Positions 42,701 through 49,945 of a stretch of DNA of 64,000 bases are shown in pieces. Position 1 is the first letter of the stretch. Every line of letters starts with the position of its first letter. The position numbers were made by a program, and so were the translations under genes. The notes below the pieces were generated by a model that was given only the letters and a program-made list of their open reading frames with translations, had not been told where the DNA came from and did not search any database. The DNA is from Acidimicrobilacustris europaeus (lineage in GTDB: Bacteria; Actinomycetota; Acidimicrobiia; Acidimicrobiales; Acidimicrobilacustridaceae), in contig OZ239146.1 of the NCBI GenBank assembly GCA_965194515.1, positions 1,302,001 to 1,366,000 on the forward strand, read 5' to 3'.

Positions 42701-43200
42701 TCAACCTGTACCTCTCGGCGATATCCGAATCGGACGAGTCGTTCGATCAGTTCGACTGGATCAGCAACGTCACCAACACCAATTGTGATCGGTTCGATTT
42801 CACCAACATGAGGCCCAAGCCGCTGAACCAGCGCCCGAACCGGCGCCACGATCACTGCCGGGGCCCGTTCGGGTTCGTGCAGTCGCCACAGCACTCGTGA
42901 GCGCCGGCCCATCGTGTCGATGGCAGGACTCACTCGTTCGAACGGAAGTGTTTCCCAAGCGGGAAACAACTCGACCTCATTCGGGCCCAGGAACGCCGCG
43001 AGGTCATGCACGAGACGCTCGGCTTCGGCGGTCGTTGGCACACCAACCACCACTGGTCGACGCTCAGCCCGTTCAACCAGTGAAGAAATCGTGATGGCTC
43101 GGGCTGGTTCCGGGATGACGATGGAACCTTCACGACGTCCCAGGATCGAGACGAGCGCGGGCTCATCGGCCATCATCGGGATCAGATCGGACAGAGCCAT
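39763..43200 (-). CDS. mfd: transcription-repair coupling factor Mfd
   Basis: An 1145-residue translocase that removes RNA polymerase stalled at DNA lesions and recruits UvrA. Domains in order are the UvrB-like N-terminal module (1-340), the RNA polymerase-interaction module (about 470-545, GDFVVHYQHGVGRYGG), a RecG-type SF2 helicase with Walker A GDVGFGKTEVAVRA, DEEQRFGVSHKE, TATPIPRTLEMSL, VDRADLLGLGQLHQLRGRVGRS, and the C-terminal D7 domain. ATG 43200 follows TGAGGTCCC. It is divergent from the kimA-like gene, with 214 bp between. Confidence 0.97.
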   Translation of the reverse strand: MALSDLIPMMADEPALVSILGRREGSIVIPEPARAITISSLVERAERRPVVVGVPTTAEAERLVHDLAAFLGPNEVELFPAWETLPFERVSPAIDTMGRRSRVLWRLHEPERAPAVIVAPVRALVQRLGPHVGEIEPITIGVGDVADPVELIERLVRFGYRREVQVEHRGEVAVRGSIVDIYPSTADVPVRIDLWGDEVDRLTEFSIADQRATVSVAEVTIFPCRELLPTEEVRERAAVLVGTQPWGREQWERLSEGQMFDGMESWLPWLVDDDADDPDVLFDLLRDDAQILLIEPRRMRDRAGDILAEEQDLEQSLSRTWGAEGSFPQLHVPFERLLGRTRAPMWTVLDIPDAPSTPVVGASGWDPVVGDGNLLVEQLRSMLADGATVVVAADGTGSADRLVALLGDQGIHLSFDERGREDLSTPGGHVVVAPLERGVRLPQIGLALLAESDITGRRRAHRRARPRKAVAQGHFDDLAPGDFVVHYQHGVGRYGGMVKRAIGGVERDYLLLEYRGDDRLYVPSDQVDAVRPFTGSDSPSLSRLGGGEWQKSKARVREAVTEIAQELVVLYQKRIHAPGHAFAPDTPWQHELEESFPYEPTPDQKTAIADVKADMEAESPMDRLVCGDVGFGKTEVAVRAVFKAVQDGKQAAVLVPTTLLAQQHLQTFSERFAGYPVRVEMLSRFLTNAQAKKVIADLETGDVDVVIGTHRLLADGLAFKDLGLLVVDEEQRFGVSHKEAIKGLKVGVDVLTLTATPIPRTLEMSLTGIRDLTLLNTPPSERQPILTYVGEYDERAVAESIRRELLREGQVFFVHNRVQDIERVAAHLGELVPEARIAVAHGQMDEGTLEKVVLDFWEGEFDVLVCTTIIESGIDMPTVNTLVVDRADLLGLGQLHQLRGRVGRSGSRAYAYLFFPPDRALTEQAFERLRTIGEATELGSGFRIAMRDLEIRGAGNLLGSGQSGHISSVGYDLYCQMVTEAVAELKGEPIPEPAEIKLELPVDASLPASYVEREDLRLEAYRRLAAVISAAEVADIRAEWEDRFGPVPEDAEALLEVARLRAECVRTGVTDVTVTKGPGFGGPKFVARISPLALRTSATIRLDRLYKGSVYKAEPKQLQLHLNSAGSIIDDLVSALADLVPEDEG

Positions 43201-43224
43201 GGGACCTCAGGACACGCGCGTATG

Positions 43225-43245
43225 CCCGGCACAGAGCGTGCCGGG
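43225..43245 (+). promoter_or_regulatory. perfect 8-bp stem-loop in the kimA/mfd intergenic region
   Basis: CCCGGCAC and GTGCCGGG pair perfectly around a 5-nt AGAGC loop, 170 nt upstream of the kimA-like start and 25 nt upstream of mfd. A second imperfect pairing, CGCAATC with GATTGCG and CACCCG with CGGGTG, lies nearer kimA (about 43320-43380). The region could be a structured leader. I could not match it confidently to the c-di-AMP (ydaO) riboswitch that controls kimA in other bacteria. Confidence 0.4.
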
Positions 43246-43414
43246 GGTGAGGGCTGAAGGCTAGCCACCCGCTCGGCCGACACCTCCCTAACCCGTTATC
43301 GGCCGCACCCGCCTTTGGCGTCACCCGCAATCGCACCTGTTCAGGTTTCCGAAATGTGATTCGGCTCACGGGTGATTGCGTTCAGTGGCCCTGCGGGTGT
43401 CAACTAGGTGAGTC

Positions 43415-45436
43415 ATGACAACTCCCACTGCGAGTCCCTCCGCCGGCGGCCCGGCACCACTGCCGCCTTCTTCTCGAACACCGATCCCTGAAAGTCGGAC
43501 CTTTCGATTCAAAAACCGGCTGCTTGGTCGCCCGCTGAACACCGACCAACTCGAACACGAGCGTCTCGGCAAACCGACTGCGCTCGCTGTCTTTGCATCA
43601 GACAACCTTTCATCAGCGGCGTACGCAACAGAAGAGATCCTCCATACCTTGCTGCTCGCAGGTATTGGCCTTGTTGCGTTTCAATTCGTAATGCCAATCA
43701 CTTTCGCGATGATCGGCGTGTTGATCATCTTGGTTCTGAGCTATCGGCAAACGATCAAGGCGTATCCGTCTGCAGGCGGCGCCTACATCGTCACGAAGGA
43801 CAATCTTGGCGTGCTTCCCGCCCAGGTCGCCGGCGTTTCTCTCCTTACCGATTACATCTTGGTTGTTGCCGTTTCGGCGTCGGCCGGAACCGCTGCCCTC
43901 TACTCCGTTTTCTCTGAGCTCTATCCCTACCGAATCTTCATCGCTCTCTTCTTCATCGCAATTGTTGCGCTCGGCAACCTTCGAGGCGTGAAGGAATCAG
44001 GGCGTATTTTTGCTGTCCCGACCTACGCATTCGTCGTCGCCATGGCCCTCATGATCGGGTACGGGCTGTACAAGGCAGGTTTTGGCGGAGGCCTTGATCA
44101 AATCTCCATCGAGGAGATGAACCCAGAACAAGCCCACGAAGCCGTTGGCGTAAGCGCGGTTGGTTGGTTCCTCGTCTTGCACGCGTTCGCATCGGGTGGC
44201 GCGGCCGTCACCGGCGTTGAGGCGATTTCCAATGGCGTTCCCGCCTTCCGTGAGCCATCGTGGAAAAACGCAGCACAGACGCTCGTCATCATGGGAACGA
44301 TGCTCGGGCTCATGTTCGTTGGCATCTCATGGCTCGCTTCTGAACTTCACACCATTCCTGTGGCAGGCAAGACCGTCATTGCCCAGATCGCCGAGGGCGT
44401 GTACGGCAGTTCTGGACTTGGCCGACTGATGTTCGTCTTTACGCAGTTCGCGACGATGTTCATCTTGATCATGGCCGCCAATACCGGCTTTGCCGACTTC
44501 CCTCGTCTCGCCAGCTTTCAAGCGGAAGACTCCTTCTTGCCGCGACAGCTCACCAAACGCGGTCATCGGCTCGTCTACAGCAATGGCATCTTGACGCTTG
44601 CCGTTATGGCTGCCGTGCTCGTCGTCATTCTTGGTGCCGATGTGAGTCGTCTCATTCCGCTTTACGCAATCGGTGTATTCCTCAGTTTCACCTTGTCCCA
44701 GGCCGGCATGGCCCGTCACCACATCCGCTTGAAGGAACAAGGATGGAAGACCGGGCTCTTGATTAACGGCATCGGCGCAGTTGTGACTGCTGTCGTGACG
44801 GTGGTCATCAGTGCGACAAAATTCCTCGACGGCGCGTGGGTCATTCTTTTAATGATCCCAATCTTCGTGTGGGTCGTTGTCCGTCTGAATCACCAATACG
44901 AAGCAGAAAAGGCCGAACTCGCAGAAGACGCGACCCTTGCTGCCACCGCCCCCGTCCTCAAGCGTCATGCCGTCGTTGTACTCATCGACAAAATTGATCG
45001 CACTTCTGCTCGTGCAATTCAGTACGCCCGCGCACTGAATCCAGATCGACTTGATGCAGTTCATATCGCTGTCGACGAACAAAAGGCTCAAGAGCTCTCA
45101 AGAGAGTGGAGCAATTTGCCACTCAAACAAATTTCTCTCGATGTGCGCGAATGTCCCGATCGAAGAATCAACCGAACCGTCCTTGAGGTTGTGTCCGAAC
45201 TCGCTGCCGATGGTGACACCGAAGTGACGGTCCTCATCCCCCGTCGCGAGTACCGCTCGGCATGGCATCGATTCCTTCATGACCACACTGCCGACGGCAT
45301 TGCCAAAGCGCTTGCCGACGTCCCGCACGCAAACGTGACCTTTGTTCCGTACCACTTGACGAGAACGTCGAAGGGCCAACGCATCCATAAGGTCGAGACC
45401 GGATCGATGTCGGGCACAACAGGGATTCGTCACTGA
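43415..45436 (+). CDS. KimA-like APC-superfamily potassium permease
   Basis: A 673-residue membrane protein. About 12 transmembrane segments span residues 45-490, starting with ALAVFASDNLSSAAYATEEILHTLL, a motif like the DxxSSxAYA of KimA. The cytosolic C-terminal part (about 510-640) is a USP-like domain with HAVVVLIDKIDRTSARAIQYARAL and VTVLIPRREYRSAWHRFLHDHTADGIA. KimA is a high-affinity K+ importer inhibited by c-di-AMP. An amino-acid substrate cannot be excluded. AGGTGAG lies before the ATG. The OB-fold gene follows 2 nt later, as in other actinobacteria where an OB protein pairs with K+ transport genes. Confidence 0.82.
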   Translation: MTTPTASPSAGGPAPLPPSSRTPIPESRTFRFKNRLLGRPLNTDQLEHERLGKPTALAVFASDNLSSAAYATEEILHTLLLAGIGLVAFQFVMPITFAMIGVLIILVLSYRQTIKAYPSAGGAYIVTKDNLGVLPAQVAGVSLLTDYILVVAVSASAGTAALYSVFSELYPYRIFIALFFIAIVALGNLRGVKESGRIFAVPTYAFVVAMALMIGYGLYKAGFGGGLDQISIEEMNPEQAHEAVGVSAVGWFLVLHAFASGGAAVTGVEAISNGVPAFREPSWKNAAQTLVIMGTMLGLMFVGISWLASELHTIPVAGKTVIAQIAEGVYGSSGLGRLMFVFTQFATMFILIMAANTGFADFPRLASFQAEDSFLPRQLTKRGHRLVYSNGILTLAVMAAVLVVILGADVSRLIPLYAIGVFLSFTLSQAGMARHHIRLKEQGWKTGLLINGIGAVVTAVVTVVISATKFLDGAWVILLMIPIFVWVVVRLNHQYEAEKAELAEDATLAATAPVLKRHAVVVLIDKIDRTSARAIQYARALNPDRLDAVHIAVDEQKAQELSREWSNLPLKQISLDVRECPDRRINRTVLEVVSELAADGDTEVTVLIPRREYRSAWHRFLHDHTADGIAKALADVPHANVTFVPYHLTRTSKGQRIHKVETGSMSGTTGIRH

Positions 45437-45438
45437 CG

Positions 45439-45825
45439 ATGGGGATTTTCTCAGGTAGTGCAAAGCGTCTCGAAAAAGAGCGCATTGATCAGACCGGAAA
45501 GCAGTTCGCTGACCTTGGGACTCGTTCCCTTACTGGCGTTGTGCCGATTGCCGATGTGAAGTGGCGCGAGAAGGTCAAGGTTGCGGGCCGAGTCAAAGCG
45601 CTTCGGGTGCAACCATGGGCCGATCAGGTTGCGAGCCTCGAGCTCACGCTTGCCGACGAAACGGGCGGCATCACCGTGGTGTTCCTCGGTCGTCGCACCT
45701 TGGGTGGCGTCCACCTCGGTACTCATCTCATTGTCGAAGGCATGACAAGCGAGCACCATCGACTGCTCACCATTCTCAATCCCGCCTATCAACTCCTGCC
45801 GCGTCAGGTTGCACTTCCCTACTGA
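45439..45825 (+). CDS. OB-fold nucleic acid-binding protein
   Basis: A 128-residue protein with an OB-fold: REKVKVAGRVKALRVQPWADQVASLELTLADETGGITVVFLGRRTLGGVHLGTHLIVEGM, five strands closing a small barrel. Actinobacterial homologues (Rv2694c-like) sit next to TrkA/potassium genes. Here the KimA-like gene ends 2 nt upstream, so co-expression is certain. The ligand is unproven; single-stranded nucleic acid or a nucleotide is plausible. It converges on pth. Confidence 0.85.
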   Translation: MGIFSGSAKRLEKERIDQTGKQFADLGTRSLTGVVPIADVKWREKVKVAGRVKALRVQPWADQVASLELTLADETGGITVVFLGRRTLGGVHLGTHLIVEGMTSEHHRLLTILNPAYQLLPRQVALPY

Positions 45826-45831
45826 CGGCTT

Positions 45832-46455
45832 TTATGCAGTGCGTGCATTCACGCGGTTCATCGCCGCATCGGGACCATCGCTCACGATGAGTTCCACTGC
45901 ATCGGCTGCAATTTCGATCGCGATGTCAAGCAGCTCACGATCGGCCTTCCCGACACGTTTCAAGACGTGATCGGCGCCATCTTCTTTGCTCGGCGGTTTC
46001 CCCACGCCGATCCGGACGCGCACAAATGCGTCGTCATGAAGATGGGCCTTGATCGATCGAAGCCCGTTATGGCCTGCCAGCCCACCGCCAATCTTCACGC
46101 GAACAATTCCTGTCGGCAGATCGAGTTCATCGTGAACGATCACCAGTCGAGTTGGCTCATCGATACCGAAACGACGCACTAACGGCGAGACCGACTCGCC
46201 TGAAAGATTCATAAACGTTGTCGGCTTGGCCAGAGCGACTCGCTTCTGACTGATACGAACCTCATCAACAAGGGCGCGTTCCTTGCCCGACTTCAAGCGG
46301 CCGTTATGGCGACGTTCAAGAAGGTCGATAACGGCAAAGCCCACGTTGTGGCGCGTTCCGTCGTAGTCGCTTCCTGGATTGCCGAGACCGACGACGAGAA
46401 CGTCGGCCGGCGTGCCGCGTCGGGGACGATCGCCGCCCCTGCCGCCAAATGCCAC
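45832..46455 (-). CDS. pth: peptidyl-tRNA hydrolase
   Basis: A 207-residue ribosome-rescue hydrolase releasing tRNA from drop-off peptidyl-tRNA. VVGLGNPGSDYDGTRHNVGF carries the catalytic His and an Asn, KPTTFMNLSGESV and the VHDELDLPTG with Asp complete the site, followed by GGGLAGHNGLRS. An N-terminal extension of about 18 residues (AFGGRGGDRPRRG) is unusual. GTG 46455 starts directly after the rplY stop codon, so the genes are cotranslated, as the order rplY-pth suggests in relatives. Confidence 0.95.
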   Translation of the reverse strand: MAFGGRGGDRPRRGTPADVLVVGLGNPGSDYDGTRHNVGFAVIDLLERRHNGRLKSGKERALVDEVRISQKRVALAKPTTFMNLSGESVSPLVRRFGIDEPTRLVIVHDELDLPTGIVRVKIGGGLAGHNGLRSIKAHLHDDAFVRVRIGVGKPPSKEDGADHVLKRVGKADRELLDIAIEIAADAVELIVSDGPDAAMNRVNARTA

Positions 46456-47115
46456 TTACTCGGCGTCGCCCTCGGCGTCGCCCTCGGCGGCACCCTCGGC
46501 GGCAGCCTCGGCCGGTGCGCCTTCGCCAGCTTCACCCTCGGTTGCGCCGTCTTCCATTGAGAAGCGAGTGGCAAGACCAAGAACCAGCTGGATGGTGTCT
46601 TCGATGTCGGTGGTCACGCCAGCAGGAAGAGTGAGCGTCGCAACGGTGATCGAGTCGCCGACGTCGAGGTCGGTGATGTCGATTTCGATCTGGCTCGGAA
46701 TATCGGCCGGCTTTGCAGTGACAGTGAGGGACTTGAGCGGCTGATCAACAATGCCGCGTCGATTTTCGACCTTCTTGGCTTCGCCAATGAGGACAAGCGG
46801 AACTTCAACGGCAACGCCTGCGTCGGGATCAACACGAAGGAAATCGACGTGCAACACATTGCGTCGGATCGGATGACGCTGGAGATCCTTGATGATGGCG
46901 AGGTCCTTCTGGCCATCGACGTCGAGAGTGATGAGAGCGTTGAGACCGGCATCAGTCATGAGCGCACGACGGAGGTCGGGCCACGGAACCGAAACAGCAA
47001 CAGAATCGCGGCCCAGGCCGTAGACGACCGCAGGCACGAGACCGTCGGTCCGCATGCGGGTCGAAGAACGGGAACCGGCGATACGTCCGGTTGAGGCGGT
47101 GAGGGTGATGGCCAT
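46456..47115 (-). CDS. rplY: 50S ribosomal protein bL25 (Ctc type)
   Basis: A 219-residue protein of the Ctc/TL5 form: N-terminal L25 domain binding 5S rRNA (ITLTASTGRIAGSRSSTRMRTDGLVPAVVYG) and a C-terminal beta domain (VPLVLIGEAKKVENRRGIVDQPL). The last about 30 residues are acidic and repetitive (EGAPAEAAAEGAAEGDAEGD). AGGAGCACC precedes ATG 47115. It is followed at once by pth, and upstream by a 200-bp gap to prs. Confidence 0.95.
   Translation of the reverse strand: MAITLTASTGRIAGSRSSTRMRTDGLVPAVVYGLGRDSVAVSVPWPDLRRALMTDAGLNALITLDVDGQKDLAIIKDLQRHPIRRNVLHVDFLRVDPDAGVAVEVPLVLIGEAKKVENRRGIVDQPLKSLTVTAKPADIPSQIEIDITDLDVGDSITVATLTLPAGVTTDIEDTIQLVLGLATRFSMEDGATEGEAGEGAPAEAAAEGAAEGDAEGDAE
46459..46518. 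repeat. 12-bp tandem repeat at the 3' end of rplY
   Basis: Five consecutive 12-bp units beginning CTCGGC (two identical CTCGGCGTCGCC units, then three diverged ones) encode the acidic Glu-Gly-Asp-Ala tail of bL25. The period equals four codons, so length changes keep the frame. Replication slippage could vary the tail length between strains. Confidence 0.8.
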
Positions 47116-47316
47116 GATTCGGTGCTCCTGGAGGCAGCGCTGTAGCGCGCCGTCGGCTGACGTTCGTGAAACGGGTGGCAATCCTACCGATCCGCCCCCG
47201 AGAAGGCGAACTCGCTCCGGGCGAGGGCTCCGTCGGTCCCCCTGTACCCCCAGCGGCTGCGGCGATCGCCCCGCATCCTGCCCTCAGAGAACTGATCGTC
47301 GGGCGTTTCTCGACGC

Positions 47317-48330
47317 TCAGCTTTGGTTGTGCCCGTCGAAGATTTCGCTGACCGAGGTGTCTTCAAAGACCGCATCGATCGCATCGGCGATGATTCCTGC
47401 AACGGAAAGCACTTCGATCTTGTCTGACTGCTTTTCGGGCGGCAGCGGCAACGTGTTGGTCATGACGACCTTCGAGATACACGAATCGTTCAGACGCTGA
47501 ATTGCCGGACCGCTAAAGACGCCATGGGTACAGGCTGCGTAGATTTCGGTCGCACCGCGAGCCTTGAGTTGTTCGGCTGCGGCAACGATTGTTCCGCCGG
47601 TATCGATCATGTCGTCGATGAGTACACAAATACGACCATCGACCTCACCAACCACGTCACGAGCTTCGACGGTGTTCTTCAGCCCCTTCACGCGACGCTT
47701 ATGAACGATGGCGAGATCGGCGTGCAATTGGTTGGCGTAACGCTCAGCGACCTTCACGCGGCCAGCGTCGGGCGAAACAATGACGAGATCGTCACCAAGA
47801 CCCGCCATGAAATCGACAAGTACAGGCATTGCCGTGAGATGGTCGACCGGACCATCGAAGAATCCTTGGATCTGACCTGAGTGCAGATCAACAGAAATCA
47901 GCCGCTTTGCGCCGGCAGCCTTGAACATGTTGGCGATCAACTTCGCCGTGATGGGTTCGCGACCTTCGGACTTTCGGTCCTGACGGGCGTAGCCATAGAA
48001 GGGGGCAACTGCAGTAATGCGTTTGGCTGACGCGCGTTTTGCAGCATCAACCATGATCAGTTGTTCCATGATCGCGTCGTTCACGGTCATCTTTCCGGAG
48101 CCGACATGCGATTGGATGATGAACACATCAGTACCGCGGACTGACTCCCCGAATCGAGTGTGAAGTTCACCGTTTGCGAATTCAGCAAGATTCGCGTCGC
48201 CTAATTCGACACCGAGGCGTTCAGCAATTTCTTCGGCAAGCGGGAGATTGGCCCGACCTGAGACGATATGCAGGCGCTTTTTGGTGACGAGTTCCATTCG
48301 ATTTCTTTCGCCGGTGCGTTGTTTGGTCAT
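47317..48330 (-). CDS. prs: ribose-phosphate pyrophosphokinase
   Basis: A PRPP synthase that makes phosphoribosyl pyrophosphate from ribose 5-phosphate and ATP for nucleotide, His and Trp synthesis. Visible are the flexible loop APFYGYARQDRKSEGREP, the DLHSGQIQGFF catalytic segment, SPDAGRVKVAE and the PRPP loop VLIDDMIDTGGTI. The ATG at 48330 overlaps the glmU stop (337 residues); ATG 48297 (MELVTKKRL, 326 residues) is the family-like start and may be the true one. Gene order glmU-prs-rplY-pth matches Mycobacterium. Confidence 0.95.
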   Translation of the reverse strand: MTKQRTGERNRMELVTKKRLHIVSGRANLPLAEEIAERLGVELGDANLAEFANGELHTRFGESVRGTDVFIIQSHVGSGKMTVNDAIMEQLIMVDAAKRASAKRITAVAPFYGYARQDRKSEGREPITAKLIANMFKAAGAKRLISVDLHSGQIQGFFDGPVDHLTAMPVLVDFMAGLGDDLVIVSPDAGRVKVAERYANQLHADLAIVHKRRVKGLKNTVEARDVVGEVDGRICVLIDDMIDTGGTIVAAAEQLKARGATEIYAACTHGVFSGPAIQRLNDSCISKVVMTNTLPLPPEKQSDKIEVLSVAGIIADAIDAVFEDTSVSEIFDGHNQS

Positions 48331-49424
48331 TCTGATGTCGAAGTGTAGAACGGTCCGGGCCGGGCGCCGTCAGAAATGACGGCGCCTTCCTCGATGACCG
48401 CAAAAGGTCCGAGGCGAACGTCGTTTCCAATCTCTGCTCCACGTCCAACAGAGTTCTCGACAACTGATCGAGCCCCAACCCGACAATCGACAAGACGAGT
48501 GTTTGGTCCGATCTCGGTTCCGGCCCCGATCACACAGGAACCTTGAAGGATCGTGTCGGGGAAAAGAGTGACATCGGCGGCGAGTTCGACCGTTGTGTCG
48601 ACGTAGGTCCGCCCGGGATCGACCATTGTGACGCCTTTGCGCATCCAGGCTTCGTTGGTCCGCCGGCGTAATTCCGCTTCCGCCGCAGCTAACTGGAGAC
48701 GATCGTTGACGCCATTGGTATCTGCCGGATCCGCCGCAACCACCGCTGAGACCCTGTAGCCCGCTCCGGCAAGCACCTCGACGACATCGGTGAGGTAGTA
48801 CTCGCCCTGCGCATTTTCAGGCGTAATGCGTCGAAGCGCTGGGCCAAGCACGCTGGCCCGGAAGCAGTAGATCGACGTATTGACCTCGGTGATGGCCAGT
48901 TCGGCCTCGGAAGCATCGGACTGTTCGACGACCCGTTCGACGCGATCGTCACGACCGCGCACGACTCGGCCATAGCCCGTCGGATCGGCGACTCGGGCAG
49001 TGAGGAGTGTGCATGCCGCATCAGTTTGCTGATGCATGTCAAGAAGTGAGGTGATTGTTTCGGTGCGAAGCAAGGGCGTATCGCCGGGCAGCACGATGAT
49101 GTCGGCATCGAGGTCATCGAGTTCCTCGGGACTAAATGCGGTCAGAGCAACGCCCACTGCATCGCCAGTACCCCGCTGCACCTCCTGCTCCACGAATTCG
49201 AGTGGGACATCGGGGGCAGCATCGAGAAGTTTTTTGGTCACCCGTTCGGCGCCGTGACCGACGACAACCACCGCACGGCGGACCTGAGCGCCAGCCAGCG
49301 AATCCAACACGTAGAGCACCATTGCGCGTCCGCACAGCAGATGGAGGGGCTTCGGGCGAGCCGAGCGCATACGTGTACCTTCTCCGGCGGCAAGCACGAT
49401 GGCGGAGAGCGGCCTCGGAGTCAT
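48327..49424 (-). CDS. glmU: GlmU-like UDP-N-acetylglucosamine pyrophosphorylase, shortened
   Basis: 365 residues against about 455-495 for GlmU. The N-terminal uridyltransferase is complete: LAAGEGTRMRSARPKPLH, VLPGDTPLL, TGYGRVVRG, GEYYLTDVVEVL. The left-handed beta-helix has only the first coils (VTLFPDTILQGSCVIGAGTEIGPNT) and stops at LGPFAVIEEGAVISDGARPGPF, before the region that in Escherichia coli holds the catalytic His363 and the acetyl-CoA site. The stop overlaps the prs start, so this end is genuine. The protein should make UDP-GlcNAc from GlcNAc-1-P but probably lacks glucosamine-1-P acetyltransferase activity. Confidence 0.88.
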   Translation of the reverse strand: MTPRPLSAIVLAAGEGTRMRSARPKPLHLLCGRAMVLYVLDSLAGAQVRRAVVVVGHGAERVTKKLLDAAPDVPLEFVEQEVQRGTGDAVGVALTAFSPEELDDLDADIIVLPGDTPLLRTETITSLLDMHQQTDAACTLLTARVADPTGYGRVVRGRDDRVERVVEQSDASEAELAITEVNTSIYCFRASVLGPALRRITPENAQGEYYLTDVVEVLAGAGYRVSAVVAADPADTNGVNDRLQLAAAEAELRRRTNEAWMRKGVTMVDPGRTYVDTTVELAADVTLFPDTILQGSCVIGAGTEIGPNTRLVDCRVGARSVVENSVGRGAEIGNDVRLGPFAVIEEGAVISDGARPGPFYTSTSE

Positions 49425-49460
49425 GCAGACTTTCTAGTACGGTCTGACTCTCCTTCCGAG

Positions 49461-49490
49461 GCCTCACCTTTCGGGGCCTCACCTTTCGGG
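49461..49490. repeat. 15-bp tandem duplication at the tRNA-Gln 5' boundary
   Basis: GCCTCACCTTTCGGG occurs twice in direct tandem at 49461-49475 and 49476-49490. The second copy runs 5 nt into the tRNA acceptor stem (TCGGG). The first copy thus provides a decoy of the tRNA 5' end preceded by the same leader sequence. Confidence 0.85.
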
Positions 49491-49557
49491 GGTGGTGTAA
49501 TTGGCAACACGGCTGGTTTTGGTCCAGTCATTCGGGGTTCGAGTCCCTGCCCCCGAG
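49486..49557 (+). tRNA. tRNA-Gln (anticodon UUG)
   Basis: A 72-nt tRNA. The acceptor stem TCGGGGG pairs with CCCCCGA, with discriminator G. The D arm GTGTAATTGGCAACAC, anticodon stem GCTGG/CCAGT (last pair G-U) with loop UUUUGGU giving UUG, and the T arm CGGGG-UUCGAGU-CCCUG are all present. It reads CAA (and CAG by wobble). CCA is not encoded. It is the only tRNA in this stretch between glmU and bS22. Confidence 0.97.
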
Positions 49558-49571
49558 CTTTCCTTTCCTAC

Positions 49572-49603
49572 CGGGATTCCGATTTGATCTGATCGGGATC
49601 CCG
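49572..49603 (+). terminator. stem-loop downstream of tRNA-Gln
   Basis: CGGGATTCCGAT and ATCGGGATCCCG pair over 12 positions (one T-G wobble) around an 8-nt loop, 14 nt after the tRNA end. No T-run follows. It is probably a terminator or processing barrier for the tRNA transcript; it could also belong to the bS22 leader, which starts within the next 120 nt. Confidence 0.5.
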
Positions 49604-49719
49604 AGCCCTCCTTGGACAGACCCATCGGGCCCGGTGACGTTGCACTGCGGGGTTGCACGGTGACGTTGGGTTGTGTCGTTTCGCACCGGAGCACGCCTTA
49701 CCGCTACAGTCGCTCCGCC

Positions 49720-49821
49720 ATGGGATCTCTCATTAAGAAGCGCCGCAAGCGCATGCGAAAGAAGAAGCACAAGAAGATGCTGAAGCGAACTCGCTTCCAG
49801 CGTCGAGCTGCCGGTAAGTGA
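49720..49821 (+). CDS. 30S ribosomal protein bS22 (actinobacterial small basic protein)
   Basis: A 33-residue extremely basic protein, MGSLIKKRRKRMRKKK then HKKMLKRTRFQRRAAGK. It has the same length and pattern as mycobacterial bS22, found on the 30S subunit, and as the AURKAIP1/COX24 motif family. It is conserved in actinobacteria and often missed because of its size. No strong Shine-Dalgarno is visible before the ATG, so a leaderless or weakly led transcript is possible. It lies between tRNA-Gln and the convergent ispE. Confidence 0.93.
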   Translation: MGSLIKKRRKRMRKKKHKKMLKRTRFQRRAAGK

Positions 49822-49910
49822 GCTCAGGCGTCTCTGACGCCCGCTGTGCCAGAACCATTCTTGTTGACTCCACTCGGCCCGAGAGCCGGGTGGGTTCGCG
49901 TACGGGCCCA

Positions 49911-49935
49911 TATGGGGGCGTGACGGGCCCCCATA
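49911..49935. terminator. hairpin between convergent bS22 and ispE
   Basis: A 9-bp perfect stem TATGGGGGC/GCCCCCATA with a 7-nt loop lies 10 nt from the ispE stop (minus strand) and 90 nt beyond the bS22 stop. It is GC-rich but without a T-run on either strand. The nearby GGGCCCATATGGG can form an alternative palindrome. Confidence 0.5.
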
Positions 49936-49945
49936 CTTCCGGGCG

